Positions 42,604 to 51,991 of a DNA stretch of 64,000 nt are shown piece by piece. The notes below the pieces were generated by a model, which searched no databases, was not told where the DNA came from, and saw only the letters and a list, made by a program, of their open reading frames with translations. Within the stretch, counting starts at the first letter, position 1; each line of letters opens with the position of its first letter. A program made the position numbers and the translations under genes. Source of the DNA: Parafrankia sp. EUN1f (GTDB taxonomy: Bacteria > Actinomycetota > Actinomycetes > Frankiales > Frankiaceae); NCBI RefSeq assembly GCF_000177675.1, contig NZ_ADGX01000004.1, positions 45,881-109,880 of the forward strand. Direction: 5' to 3'.

Positions 42604-45600
42604 TCAGTGGACGCGGCGTTCGCCGGTGGACCAGTAGCGGGCGCGCAGGGCCTTCTTGTCCGGTTTGCCGACCGGGCTCATCGGCAGCTCGTCGACGACG
42701 TCCACGCTCTTCGGGGCATGATGCGGGCCCTTGCGTTCCCGGACGAGCGCGGTCAGCTCGGCGGTGGAGACCTCGGCTCCGGGGCGCAGGGTCACCACCG
42801 CCTTCACCGCCTCCCCCCAGGTGTCGTCCGGCACGCCGATGACGGCCGCTGCCGCGATCGCCGGGTGCGAGCACAGGACGTCCTCGACCTCCTTCGGGAA
42901 GATGTTGAACCCGCCGGTGACGACCATGTCCTTCTTGCGGTCCACGATGGTCAGGAAGCCGTCGGCGTCGCGGCGCGCGATGTCCCCGGTGTGCAGCCAG
43001 CCGTGCTCGAACAGCTCCGCCGTCTGGTCCGGGCGGCGCCAGTAACCGGCTGACAGCAGCGGCCCGCGGACGCAGACCTCCCCGGGCTCACCGTCGGCCA
43101 CCTCGGCGCCGTCGTCATCGAGCAGCGCCACCCGCACCCACGGCACCGGACGCCCGCAGCTGGCCAGCCGGTCGGGGCGGGTGACATCGTGGTCCCCGCG
43201 GCGCAGGACGCTGATCGTCATCGGGCATTCGCTCTGCCCGTAGAACTGGAAGAAGACCGGCCCGAACCGCTCGATGGCCTCCGCCAGCCGGGTCGGGCTC
43301 ATCGCCGAGGCCCCGTAGAAGACGGTCTGCAGGCTCGACGTGTCCGCCGTCGCCAGCTTCGGGTGGTCGAGCAGGTGGTAGAGCATGGTCGGCACGAGCA
43401 TCGTCGCGGTGATGCGGTACTTCTCGATCGCGTCGAGCACCGCGGCGGGGTCGAACCGGGGGAGCACGACCAGCGACCCGCCCCGCAGCAGCACCGGCAC
43501 GAAGAAGGCGGCGCCCGCGTGCGACAGCGGTGTGCAGACGAGGAAGCGGGTCTCGGTCGGCCACTCCCATTCGGCGAGCTGGATCTGGGTCATCGTGGCC
43601 GCGCCGCGGTACGTCGACATCACCCCTTTGGGACGTCCCGTCGTACCGCCCGTGTAGGTGATGCCGGAGACGTCCTCGGGCCCCACCCGGGGCGCGACCA
43701 GCGGGCGCGGGGTGAACCCGGCGGCCAGCGCGGTCAGGTCCGTGCCCACCTCCGCCGGCCCGAGTGACAGCAGGTTCACCAGGGACGGCACCCGCTGCGC
43801 CAGCTCCGTCGCACGATGGGCGAAGGCCGGGTCGAACACGAGCGTCTCGATCTCGGCGTCGGCGAGGATGTACGCGTGATCATCAACGGAGCCGAGTGGA
43901 TGCAGCGCGGACGACCGGCATCCGGTCAGCATGTTCGCGCCCATGGTGAAAAGCACCTCGGGGCGGTTCGCTGAGATCATCGCGGTCGGGCTGCCGACGC
44001 CCAGGCCGAGCTTCGCGTACGCCTGCGCGTATCGGCTCATCTCGTCGCGCACCTCGGCCCCGGTCAGCACCCGGCCGTCGAGGTGCACAGCCGGAAGGTC
44101 GCGGCCGCGTTCGAGCGCCGCGATGAGCAGATCGGGCAGGAACGATGCCCGCTCCCGCCGTGCCACGTCGGCCGCGGATCCATCAGCCGCCAACTCGCCG
44201 ATCACGCCCGCCGGGCTCAGGCCGGGGGCAGGGGCGGAGCCGGGCGGTTCGGCGGAGCCGGGTGGTTCCGCGGAACCGGATAGGTCGGTGGCGTCGGGTG
44301 GTTCCGCGGAACCGGACAAGTCGGCGGTACCGGATGGTTCCGCGGAGCCGGAAGGGTCGGCGGTAACGGGCGGTTCCGCGGAGCCGGACAGGTCGGCGGC
44401 GCGGGCGCGGGCCCAGGGGATGTCGACCTTTCCGGCCGGGCTGCGCCTGATGGCGGTCACGGTGTGGATCTCCCGCGGCACCTTGAAACCGGCGACGAGG
44501 CCTCGGCAGTGCGCGATGAGCGCCGCGGAGTCGGGCGCCCGCCCGGTGCGCAGGACCGCGAGGGCGACGACCCGCTCGCCGAACCGGGGATCCGGGACCC
44601 CGACCACCACCGCGTCAACGAGGTCGGGATGCGTCTTCAGCGCGTCCTCGACCTCCTCGGGGAAGATCTTCTCGCCGCCGGAGTTCACCACGGTGCTGCC
44701 GCGGCCGAGTAGTCGGACCGTGCCGTCCGCGTCGACGGTGGCGAGGTCGCCCGGCACTGCCCAGCGCACCCCGCCGGCGTCGGTCTGGAACACGGCGGCG
44801 GTCTTCTCCGGGTCCTTGTAGTAGCCGAGCGGGATCGCCCCGCGGCGCGCGATCCGGCCGACCGCGTCCGCTCCCGGGTTGATCGGGACGAGGTGCTCGT
44901 CGAGGACGGCGGTGTCACCGCTGAGCCGGAAGCGTGCCGGCCCACCTTCCTCGGCGCCGCTGTGCCCGAGCTCGGTGGCGCCGTACGAGTCGATGATGAG
45001 CACGTTCGGCAGCAGCCGCGCCAGCCGGGCCCGGACCCCGCTGGACAGCGGCGCACCACTGTTGGCCAGAGCGAACAGCCCGGAGAGATCCCAGCCGCCG
45101 GGCCGTGCCTCCAGCGCGTCGACCAGCGGGAGCGCCATCGCGTCGCCGACCACGGTCATAGACGTCGCCCGCTCGGCCGCGGCGAGATCCCAGATCGCGG
45201 GCGCGTCGAAGCTGCGGCCCGTCCACAGCACGGTGGTGCCCGCGGTGGCGATCGCGATGAGCACGCCGAGCTGGGCGGCCCCGTGCATGAGCGGCGCCAG
45301 GGTGAAGTAGTTCAGCGGCGGGTTCGCCGCGTGCTCGACGAAGTCGGTGATGCCGGTCGGGACCCGGCCGTCCGGCAGGGGGCGGGCGATCGCAGCCCGG
45401 AACAGGTCGGCGGACCGCCACACCACCCCCTTGGGCAGCCCCGTCGTACCGCCCGTGTAGATGATGTAGTGATCATCGCCGTCGCGGGGGATCCGCACCG
45501 GTCGCGGATCCGTCGCCGGATCGGCCGTAGGGTCCTCGAACCCGACCGTTCGCCACGACGTCGCCTGACTCCCGGCCGCGCCGCCGCACCTGCCGTCGGC

Positions 45601-46041
45601 CGGGACGTCGGCCGGGACGTCGGCCGGGGGTGGGGAGCCGTCCTCGATGACGACGACGGCGCGTACCGGTGAGACGTCCGCCAGCGCCGTGGTGAGGGTG
45701 GGCAGATAGCGCCGTTCGACGACGATCGTGCGCAGGTCGGCGTTGTCGATCAGATACCGCAGCTCCGCCGCGACATACCGGTAGTTGATGTTCACCGGGG
45801 TGGCCCGCAGCTTGAGGCAGCCGATCATCGCCTCGACCCATTCGATCCGGTTCACCGCGTAGATGCCGACGTGCTCGCCGGGCTGGACTCCGGCGTGCCG
45901 CAGCAGCCGCGCGGCGCGGTCGGCACGGGCGTCCAGCTCGGCGTAGGTCAGTCGTGACGATCCGGCGACGATGGCCGGCCGGCCCGGCACCGTGTCCGCG
46001 ATGAGCTCGATCATGTCCGCGAAGTTGACCCCGGTGCTCAC
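42604..46041 (-). CDS. Tandem fusion of two acyl-CoA synthetases (AMP-binding proteins)
   Basis: A 1,145-residue protein with two complete adenylate-forming domains. Domain 1 (about 5-550): YTGGTTGLPKGV, SYGATELGHS, and C-terminal SPAGKVDIP. Domain 2 (about 610-1145): YTGGTTGRPKGV, FYGQSECPMT, TGDIARRDADGF and SPVGKPDKKAL. Both keep the P-loop-like motif and the C-terminal lysine, so both could form acyl-AMP and acyl-CoA. A repetitive Ser/Glu/Pro linker joins them. GTG 46041 has AAGGGGAT upstream. Such a fusion is unusual; it may process a substrate with two carboxylates or two sequential acids. Confidence 0.9.
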   Translation of the reverse strand: MSTGVNFADMIELIADTVPGRPAIVAGSSRLTYAELDARADRAARLLRHAGVQPGEHVGIYAVNRIEWVEAMIGCLKLRATPVNINYRYVAAELRYLIDNADLRTIVVERRYLPTLTTALADVSPVRAVVVIEDGSPPPADVPADVPADGRCGGAAGSQATSWRTVGFEDPTADPATDPRPVRIPRDGDDHYIIYTGGTTGLPKGVVWRSADLFRAAIARPLPDGRVPTGITDFVEHAANPPLNYFTLAPLMHGAAQLGVLIAIATAGTTVLWTGRSFDAPAIWDLAAAERATSMTVVGDAMALPLVDALEARPGGWDLSGLFALANSGAPLSSGVRARLARLLPNVLIIDSYGATELGHSGAEEGGPARFRLSGDTAVLDEHLVPINPGADAVGRIARRGAIPLGYYKDPEKTAAVFQTDAGGVRWAVPGDLATVDADGTVRLLGRGSTVVNSGGEKIFPEEVEDALKTHPDLVDAVVVGVPDPRFGERVVALAVLRTGRAPDSAALIAHCRGLVAGFKVPREIHTVTAIRRSPAGKVDIPWARARAADLSGSAEPPVTADPSGSAEPSGTADLSGSAEPPDATDLSGSAEPPGSAEPPGSAPAPGLSPAGVIGELAADGSAADVARRERASFLPDLLIAALERGRDLPAVHLDGRVLTGAEVRDEMSRYAQAYAKLGLGVGSPTAMISANRPEVLFTMGANMLTGCRSSALHPLGSVDDHAYILADAEIETLVFDPAFAHRATELAQRVPSLVNLLSLGPAEVGTDLTALAAGFTPRPLVAPRVGPEDVSGITYTGGTTGRPKGVMSTYRGAATMTQIQLAEWEWPTETRFLVCTPLSHAGAAFFVPVLLRGGSLVVLPRFDPAAVLDAIEKYRITATMLVPTMLYHLLDHPKLATADTSSLQTVFYGASAMSPTRLAEAIERFGPVFFQFYGQSECPMTISVLRRGDHDVTRPDRLASCGRPVPWVRVALLDDDGAEVADGEPGEVCVRGPLLSAGYWRRPDQTAELFEHGWLHTGDIARRDADGFLTIVDRKKDMVVTGGFNIFPKEVEDVLCSHPAIAAAAVIGVPDDTWGEAVKAVVTLRPGAEVSTAELTALVRERKGPHHAPKSVDVVDELPMSPVGKPDKKALRARYWSTGERRVH
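44233..44394. repeat. Coding tandem repeat in the synthetase linker (36 bp, about 4 copies)
   Basis: Encodes repeats of the 12-residue unit DLSGSAEPPxxA, then two EPPGSA half units. It is the hinge between the two acyl-CoA synthetase domains. Confidence 0.85.
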
Positions 46042-46057
46042 GATATCCCCTTCGACG

Positions 46058-46129
46058 TTGAGCCTTTTCCATCTCACGTTTGTCGAGCGCTGTAGCCGCA
46101 GGTCGGAGCCGACGATGGAAAAGGCTCAA
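46058..46129. repeat. 68-bp palindromic repeat element, copy 2
   Basis: Perfect 16-bp terminal inverted repeats (TTGAGCCTTTTCCATC, 46058-46073; complement 46114-46129). Its 68-bp core (46060-46127) aligns with copy 1 at 17921-17988 in reverse complement. It starts 17 bp before the synthetase GTG. Confidence 0.8.
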
Positions 46130-46185
46130 TCCTGGCGGCTGGAATTCGGGTGGATGGGTCGTCGGTACGGGACGGATTCGGACCG

Positions 46186-47607
46186 CTATTCGAAGGTGTT
46201 CGTCAGCTCGGCCACATTGGACGGATCGCAGTTGTAGATGCCGTTGTTCGGCCGGGTGAGCTCGCGGTCGTAGACGAAACCGTCGGGGGTGACCTTCATG
46301 AGCAGGACGCAGGTGCTGAGGTCACCCTTCCCGCCGGGGGCGATGTCGTGCGCGGGATAGAGGCCGCCGGCCGACCACTGCTTCGTTGCGCCGGCCTTCT
46401 CCAGCACACAGGCGGTGGTCAGGTCCGCCCCGCATTCGGTCGCCGCCTTCGCCCACAGCAGCCAGGCGTTGAAGCCGATGGCGGTGAAGTCGGTGAGCTT
46501 CGCCTCCGGGTGGGTCTCCCGCAGAATCGTCACGGCTTCCTTCACCGCGGGTACCGTGTCGGCGAGCTCGAACGGAACGTGGTCGAGCGTGAGGTAGACG
46601 TTGGAGAAGTTCGCCGTGGTCACCGCCTTGATCGTGCCCGGGTCGTACAGCTGGTGCGCGATGACGACGAAGTCCGGCTTCCACCCGATGTTGTTGATCG
46701 CGGTCAGCGGCGCGGTGAGGTCCTGCAGGGCGATCGCTTCCAGCCCCCGGGTCCCCTTGGCCCGCATCTCCTCCATGTACGGCCGGTAGTTCGCCACCAG
46801 CGGGGGCCATTCCTGGTAGGAGCTCACCCCGAAACCGTTGGTGGTGAGTGCCTCCCGCAGCCGCAGGCCCTGCGGGCGCAGGGTCGCGAGGTTGTTTCCC
46901 GCCACACCGAGATGGTCGGCCGCCTCGGGATAGCGTTTCACGAGCTGCCGGTAGGCGCCGATCGGGTACTGGTCGAACGGCGCCGGAATCGGCACGACCT
47001 GAAGCGGTGCCCTGATGGCCTCCGGGGAGACGGTGTAGCCGGAGATCTGGCCGAGCCCGCAGTCGACCCGCGGCCCGACCGCGGCGGCGTCACCGACCAT
47101 TCCGCCGCCGACAATCATGAAGTCGGTCTGGCAGGCCTGGATCATCTGCGCGGCGGCTTCGGACAGTTTCGCGTCGTGCTTGATGAGCTTGAGCTTCCGG
47201 CCGTTGATGCCGCCGGCCTTGTTGCACCAGGCGACGAACGCGTCGCCCACGTCGAAGAACTCCTGGCCCAGGCCGGGGGTGATGTTGCTGCCCACATCGG
47301 CGGTGGTGCCGATCGTGATCTCCGAGTCGGTGACCCCGCGAACGCTCGCACCGCCCGCGGCCCCGCCGCCGCTACCGCTACCGCCGCCGCTCGCGGGGCC
47401 GGGGCCGCAGACGCCCCGCAGGGTGCCGAAGTCGCCGGCCGCGGCCGCTGCCGGCGATGCGCCCGCCGTCGTCGCGGCGGGCTCGGATCCCCCCGTCTCA
47501 CGTTCGTCGGCGGACCGGGTGCACGCCGTCAGGGCTATGGTCGCCGCGATGGCGACCGTCAGCGCGGAAGCCAAGCGGGCTCTGCGACGGCGGGGGTGGG
47601 GTCTCAT
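46186..47607 (-). CDS. Branched-chain-type ABC solute-binding lipoprotein
   Basis: A 473-residue lipoprotein. Arg-rich N-terminus, hydrophobic segment and lipobox IALTAC show export and lipid anchoring. A Gly/Ser-rich linker is followed by the Leu/Ile/Val-binding fold: VTDSEITIGTTADVGSNITP, then FVAWCNKAGGINGRKLKLIK. No transporter subunits adjacent. Its promoter carries a KstR-type box, so its ligand is probably the substrate of this catabolic region. Confidence 0.9.
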   Translation of the reverse strand: MRPHPRRRRARLASALTVAIAATIALTACTRSADERETGGSEPAATTAGASPAAAAAGDFGTLRGVCGPGPASGGGSGSGGGAAGGASVRGVTDSEITIGTTADVGSNITPGLGQEFFDVGDAFVAWCNKAGGINGRKLKLIKHDAKLSEAAAQMIQACQTDFMIVGGGMVGDAAAVGPRVDCGLGQISGYTVSPEAIRAPLQVVPIPAPFDQYPIGAYRQLVKRYPEAADHLGVAGNNLATLRPQGLRLREALTTNGFGVSSYQEWPPLVANYRPYMEEMRAKGTRGLEAIALQDLTAPLTAINNIGWKPDFVVIAHQLYDPGTIKAVTTANFSNVYLTLDHVPFELADTVPAVKEAVTILRETHPEAKLTDFTAIGFNAWLLWAKAATECGADLTTACVLEKAGATKQWSAGGLYPAHDIAPGGKGDLSTCVLLMKVTPDGFVYDRELTRPNNGIYNCDPSNVAELTNTFE

Positions 47608-47751
47608 CGGGGGATGTCCTCTCCCTTGACGCCCGCACGTCGGCCGGTCAGCCAGCGGCCGGCGGCCGCGGGGAGGCAGGCCGCGGCGACTCGGCGGGGC
47701 GTGTGAGGCGGCGAAACGCGCTCGTTGCACCGGGCGCGCCGACAGACCGAC

Positions 47752-47769
47752 AGACTAGAACACGTTCTC
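47752..47769 (-). promoter_or_regulatory. KstR-type box over the lipoprotein gene's -10
   Basis: TAGAACACGTTCTC (47756-47769) matches TnnAACnnGTTnnA at all but the last base. On the minus strand it abuts TAGTCT (47757-47752), reading toward the lipoprotein gene. Confidence 0.65.
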
Positions 47770-47886
47770 TTCTGGCGATAGAGGTTTCCGCAAGGTTTCT
47801 GACGCCATCTCAGGCATGCTTTGCTGGCTGCGGCGCAAATACCGGCACTGATTGCTTGCTGTGCGGGTCCAGGTCGCCCCGTACAC

Positions 47887-47922
47887 CTGACGGATCGTCA
47901 GAAACGGAGCTACCCTGCCCCC
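47887..47922 (+). promoter_or_regulatory. Leaderless promoter with palindromic operator
   Basis: CTGACG-GAT-CGTCAG (47887-47901) covers the -35 position (CTGACG). TACCCT (47911-47916) follows after 18 nt, and the ATG comes 6 nt later. The same 15-bp palindrome, with two changes, lies upstream of the CoA-transferase gene. Confidence 0.6.
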
Positions 47923-49167
47923 ATGCACGACTTCCCGAAGATTGTCTCGGTAGACGATCACGTCGTCGAGCCACCCGACGTCTGGAGCAGCCGGCTGCCG
48001 GCGCGGTACCGCGACGTCGGCCCCCGGGTGGTCCACGCCCCGAAAGGCGAGGTCACCTTCGTGGGCGGCCGGCTGACGGTGACCATGGGCTCGCCGGGCA
48101 GCGGCCCGGACGTCGCCTGGTGGCGCTACGAGGACCTGTGCCGCCCGCTGATGCGCCTCGACGCCGCGGTCGGCTTCGACCGCGACGAGGTCGACCTGCG
48201 GCTGGTGCGCTACGACCAGATGCGCCCGGGTGCCTTCACGGTCGCCGACCGGCTCGCCGACATGGACGTCAACCACATCGAGTCGTCTCTGTGCTTTCCC
48301 ACCTTCCCGCGTTTCTGCGGCCAGACCTTCACCGAGGCCGCCGACCGGGAGCTGGCACTGCTGTGCGTACGCGCCTACAACGACTGGATGGTCGAGGAAT
48401 GGTGCGGCGCGGCGGCCGGCCGGCTGATCCCGCTCGCGATCGTCCCGCTGTGGGACGCCGGGCTCGCCGCCGCCGAGGTCCGCCGCAACGCCGCCCGGGG
48501 TGTGCGCGCCGTCTGCTTCAGCGAGATCCCACCGTTTCTCGGCCTGCCGTCCATCCACGACCGCGACCATTACTGGGATCCGTTCTTCGCCGCCTGCGCC
48601 GAGACCGGGACGACCATCAACATGCACATCGGGTCGTCGTCGAAGATGCCCTCGACGTCGGCGGACGCCCCGCCGGCCGTCGGCTCCACCCTGACGTTCG
48701 CGAACTCGTGCTATTCCCTCGTCGACTGGCTGCTGTCCGGAACGTTCGAGCGCTTCCCGGAACTCACGATCGCCTACTCCGAAGGCTCGATCGGCTGGAT
48801 TCCGTACATCCTGCACCGCGCCGACGTCGTCTGGCGGGAGAACCGAGGCTGGGGCGGGCTGGGGGAGACCGTGACCGTGCCCCCGAGCGAGCTGTACCGC
48901 CGGCACGTGTACGGCTGCTTCTTCGACGACCCGCACGGCCTGCTCAGCCTCGACGAGATCGGCGCCGACACCGTCACCTACGAAAGCGACTACCCGCACT
49001 CGGACAGCACCTGGCCCGACACCCGCGCCGTCGCCGAACGCCAGATGAAACATCTGCCGATCGAGACCATCGAGAAGATCGTCCGCGGCAACGCGATCCG
49101 CATGCTCGGCCTCACCGCGAACGGCCGCTGGGCCGCCGCCCCCGACCTGCCGGCCCCCCGGGGGTAG
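47923..49167 (+). CDS. ACMSD-type amidohydrolase (paralog of the gene at 37319)
   Basis: A 414-residue metal-dependent hydrolase or decarboxylase. KIVSVDDHVVEPPDVW, INMHIGSSS and ESDYPHSDSTWPDT match the paralog at 37319 position for position. ATG 47923 lies 6 nt after a -10 element, so it is probably leaderless. It is followed after 4 bp by the D-aminoacylase-type gene; the two likely act in sequence. Confidence 0.9.
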   Translation: MHDFPKIVSVDDHVVEPPDVWSSRLPARYRDVGPRVVHAPKGEVTFVGGRLTVTMGSPGSGPDVAWWRYEDLCRPLMRLDAAVGFDRDEVDLRLVRYDQMRPGAFTVADRLADMDVNHIESSLCFPTFPRFCGQTFTEAADRELALLCVRAYNDWMVEEWCGAAAGRLIPLAIVPLWDAGLAAAEVRRNAARGVRAVCFSEIPPFLGLPSIHDRDHYWDPFFAACAETGTTINMHIGSSSKMPSTSADAPPAVGSTLTFANSCYSLVDWLLSGTFERFPELTIAYSEGSIGWIPYILHRADVVWRENRGWGGLGETVTVPPSELYRRHVYGCFFDDPHGLLSLDEIGADTVTYESDYPHSDSTWPDTRAVAERQMKHLPIETIEKIVRGNAIRMLGLTANGRWAAAPDLPAPRG

Positions 49168-49171
49168 CGCC

Positions 49172-50899
49172 ATGTTCGACACGCTGATCACCGGTGGTCT
49201 CGTCGTGGACGGCACCGGCGCGCCGGGCCGGCACGCCGACGTCGCAGTCAAGGACGGTCGGATCGCGGCCGTAACCCCACCCGGTGAGCCCACGCAGGCC
49301 CGGGTGCGGATCCAGGCCGACGGCCTCATCGTCGCGCCGGGCTTCGTCGACGTCCACACCCACTACGACGCGCAGCTGCTCTGGGATCCGTACGCCACCC
49401 CGTCGAACGTGCACGGGGTCACCACGGTGATCGGCGGCAACTGCGGGTTCACCCTCGCCCCGCTGCGCCCCGGCGGGGCCGACTACCTGCGCCGGATGAT
49501 GGCCCGCGTCGAGGGGATGCCGCTGGCCGCGCTGGAGACCGGCGTCGACTGGGGCTGGGAGACGTTCGCCGAGTACCTCGACACACTCGACGGGCGGATC
49601 GGCGTCAACGCCGGGTTCCTCGTCGGGCACTGCGCGCTGCGCTCCTACGTCCTGGGCACCGAGGCCGTCGGCCGGGCGGCGACCGCGGGCGAGGTCGCCG
49701 CCATGACGGCGGCGCTGCACGACGCGCTCGCCGCCGGCGCCCTCGGCCTGTCCACCACGCTTTCCTCGACGCATGTCGACGGTGACGGCCGGCCGGTCGC
49801 CTCCCGCTGGGCGTCCCACGAGGAGACGCTCGCGCTGTGCGCGGCCGTCGGCGAGCACGAGGGCACGTTCCTGGAAGGGATCGTCCCCGGCTGCCTGAAC
49901 ACCTTCGACGACGACGAGATCGACCTGCTCGCGCGGATGAGCGCGGCGGCGGGCCGCCCGCTCAACTGGAACGTGCTGACCATCGACGCGGCCGCCCCCG
50001 ACCGGGTCCCGCACCAGCTGGCCGCCTCCGCGCGGGCCCGCGAACTCGGCGGCCGGGTCGTCGCCCTGACCATGCCGACGCTGGTACCGATGAACATGAG
50101 CCTGCGCACCTTCTGCGCGCTGCACCTCATCCCCGGCTGGGGGGACGTCCTCGGCCTGCCGATCCCCGAGCGGATCGCCGCGCTGCGCGACCCGGCGGTT
50201 CGCGCCCGCCTGCTGGAACGGGCCCGCTCCCCGGAAGCCGGCGTCCTGCGCCGACTCGCGGACTTCCGCCGCTACGTCATCGGCGACACCTACGCACCCG
50301 CCAACGCCGGCCTGACCGGCCGCATCGTCGGTGACATCGCCGCCGAACGCGGCCTCGACCCGTTCGCCGCACTCGTCGAGATCGCCGCCGCCGACGACCT
50401 GCGCACGGTCCTGTGGCCGATGCCGACCGACAACGACCCCGACTCGTGGGCGCTGCGGCGCGACACCTGGGCACATCCGGACGTCCTGCTCGGCGGCTCG
50501 GACGCCGGTGCGCACCTGGACCGGATGGCCGGCGCGCCCTACCCGACCAGGTTCCTCGGCGACTGCCTGCGCGGGCGCCGCCTCGTCGGCCTGGAGACGG
50601 CTGTCGCGATGATGACCGGCGAGCCGGCGGCCCTGTTCGGCCTGCGCGACCGGGGCAGGCTCGCACCGGGCTGCCACGCCGACATCACCGTCTTCGACCC
50701 GGCCACCGTCGACGCCGAGCCCGCCGCCCTGGTCGACGACCTCCCCGGCGGCGCGGCCCGCCTCACCGCCGGCTCGATCGGCGTCGCCCATGTGCTGGTG
50801 AACGGCGTCGAGATCGTCCGGGACGGGACGACCACCGGCGCCACCCCGGGCACCCTGCTGCGCTCCGGCCGCGACACCTTCAGCGTGCCGACCCGCTGA
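49172..50899 (+). CDS. D-aminoacylase/N-acyl-D-amino-acid deacylase-family amidohydrolase
   Basis: A 575-residue amidohydrolase. VDVHTHYDAQLLWDP holds the HxH metal motif. GGNCGFTLAPL, VGHCALR and GGSDAGAHLDRM supply further ligands and the catalytic Asp. C-terminal GRLAPGCHADITVFDP is typical of the superfamily. Co-transcribed with the gene at 47923. The true substrate may be an amide or a ring compound rather than a D-amino acid. Confidence 0.9.
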   Translation: MFDTLITGGLVVDGTGAPGRHADVAVKDGRIAAVTPPGEPTQARVRIQADGLIVAPGFVDVHTHYDAQLLWDPYATPSNVHGVTTVIGGNCGFTLAPLRPGGADYLRRMMARVEGMPLAALETGVDWGWETFAEYLDTLDGRIGVNAGFLVGHCALRSYVLGTEAVGRAATAGEVAAMTAALHDALAAGALGLSTTLSSTHVDGDGRPVASRWASHEETLALCAAVGEHEGTFLEGIVPGCLNTFDDDEIDLLARMSAAAGRPLNWNVLTIDAAAPDRVPHQLAASARARELGGRVVALTMPTLVPMNMSLRTFCALHLIPGWGDVLGLPIPERIAALRDPAVRARLLERARSPEAGVLRRLADFRRYVIGDTYAPANAGLTGRIVGDIAAERGLDPFAALVEIAAADDLRTVLWPMPTDNDPDSWALRRDTWAHPDVLLGGSDAGAHLDRMAGAPYPTRFLGDCLRGRRLVGLETAVAMMTGEPAALFGLRDRGRLAPGCHADITVFDPATVDAEPAALVDDLPGGAARLTAGSIGVAHVLVNGVEIVRDGTTTGATPGTLLRSGRDTFSVPTR

Positions 50900-51262
50900 A
50901 GGTTCCTCAGTCGTCGGCCGCTGGCTGATGCCGCTGCAGCCGCGCCGGCTCACCGTGGTCGCGGACTGAGGCCACCCGTTCAACCAGGTGCGCATGGCTC
51001 CTCGGGTAAAGGTCCTTCCGCAAGCTCCACAGGGTCTCGGCAGCGAAGAGAATGCTGCACTCAACAGCTATCCGCCTGGACCGGAACCGTCCGTTTATCA
51101 CCCGGTCGAGCAGAAGAGCCGGGCTGGCGCAAACCACGTAGAGGCCGAGCCTCCGGAGCGTCGAGGCATGGAACTCGGAGCTGGGGCTTACTGCCGACTG
51201 ATCACCGGTGGCGGGTAGGCGTGGGGCCGCCGGGCCGGAATCGCACGCCCAGGCGGCGAACT
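50900..51262. other. Intergenic region, possible remnant frame
   Basis: A leftward frame at 50907-51137 includes RRIAVECSILFAAETLWSLR, then KDLYPRSHAHLVERV. It is weakly protein-like but has no convincing start or family, so I leave it uncalled. No RNA gene or clear terminator was seen. Confidence 0.3.
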
Positions 51263-51730
51263 TCAGCGTTGCTTCTCAGGAAGCACCGACGGCCTCGTGA
51301 CCGGGACCACGTCCATGAGCCTTTCCAGGCCGACGTAGTCACCGGGATTCGTGGTGAACAGGGGCAGGCTCTCCGTGATCGCCGTGGCCGCGATCATGAG
51401 ATCCGCGACGCGGCGGCGTGGCCTGCGCCCAGCGGCGACGACGGCTGCCGACAGACGACCGTAGACACGGGCCGCTTCGGCATCGAACGGGATCGGGTCG
51501 AACTCGTTCTCAGCGCGCTGCAGGGTTTCCATCCGTCGCGCGCGTTCCTCGTGTTCGTCGTACAGGTCCTGGTCATCGTTGCGCCGGACCTGATGCGGCC
51601 CTGCGGACAGCTCGGCAAGCGTCACGGCGCTGATCGCCATCTCGTCGGGGAGCTCGGCGGGATCTATCCATCGACGCAGGATCAAAATGTTGGTGTCGAG
51701 CAGGCCCTGCCGAAAAGCCTCAGTGGTCAT
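51263..51730 (-). CDS. PIN-domain toxin (VapC-like ribonuclease)
   Basis: A 155-residue PIN nuclease. Acidic residues of the active site are visible: Asp12 (LLDTNIL), Glu40 (LAELSAG), Asp110 (VADLMIAATA) and Asp131 (TTNPGDY). VapC toxins cut tRNA or rRNA. The ATG overlaps the antitoxin stop by 11 nt, as usual for toxin-antitoxin operons. Confidence 0.9.
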   Translation of the reverse strand: MTTEAFRQGLLDTNILILRRWIDPAELPDEMAISAVTLAELSAGPHQVRRNDDQDLYDEHEERARRMETLQRAENEFDPIPFDAEAARVYGRLSAAVVAAGRRPRRRVADLMIAATAITESLPLFTTNPGDYVGLERLMDVVPVTRPSVLPEKQR

Positions 51731-51986
51731 AGGCGCCGGTGGCCTCGTGGTCGACCGCCGCGTCCTGGTCGGCGCGGAAGGCAGCCAGATCCGTGTCGGG
51801 CGCGTTGCGTGACATCGCGGCGAACTCCTGGCGGGAAATGAACCTGCGCCTACGCCGAATGGGCACCAGCTGGCCGATCTGACGACCATCCCGAGTGACA
51901 GTGAAGGATTCGCCGTGCTCGACGGCATCCATGATCTCCCGCGATCTCGACCGCAGATCTCGCTGGGTGATCTCCAGGCTGCCCAT
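51720..51986 (-). CDS. Phd/YefM-type antitoxin
   Basis: An 88-residue protein: SLEITQRDLRSRSREIMDAV, then EHGESFTVTRDGRQIGQLVP is the Phd/YefM DNA-binding and dimer fold. The C-terminal acidic tail should block the PIN toxin. ATG 51986 is chosen over an upstream start within the operator. It probably represses its own operon at the palindrome just upstream. Confidence 0.88.
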   Translation of the reverse strand: MGSLEITQRDLRSRSREIMDAVEHGESFTVTRDGRQIGQLVPIRRRRRFISRQEFAAMSRNAPDTDLAAFRADQDAAVDHEATGAYDH

Positions 51987-51991
51987 GACAT

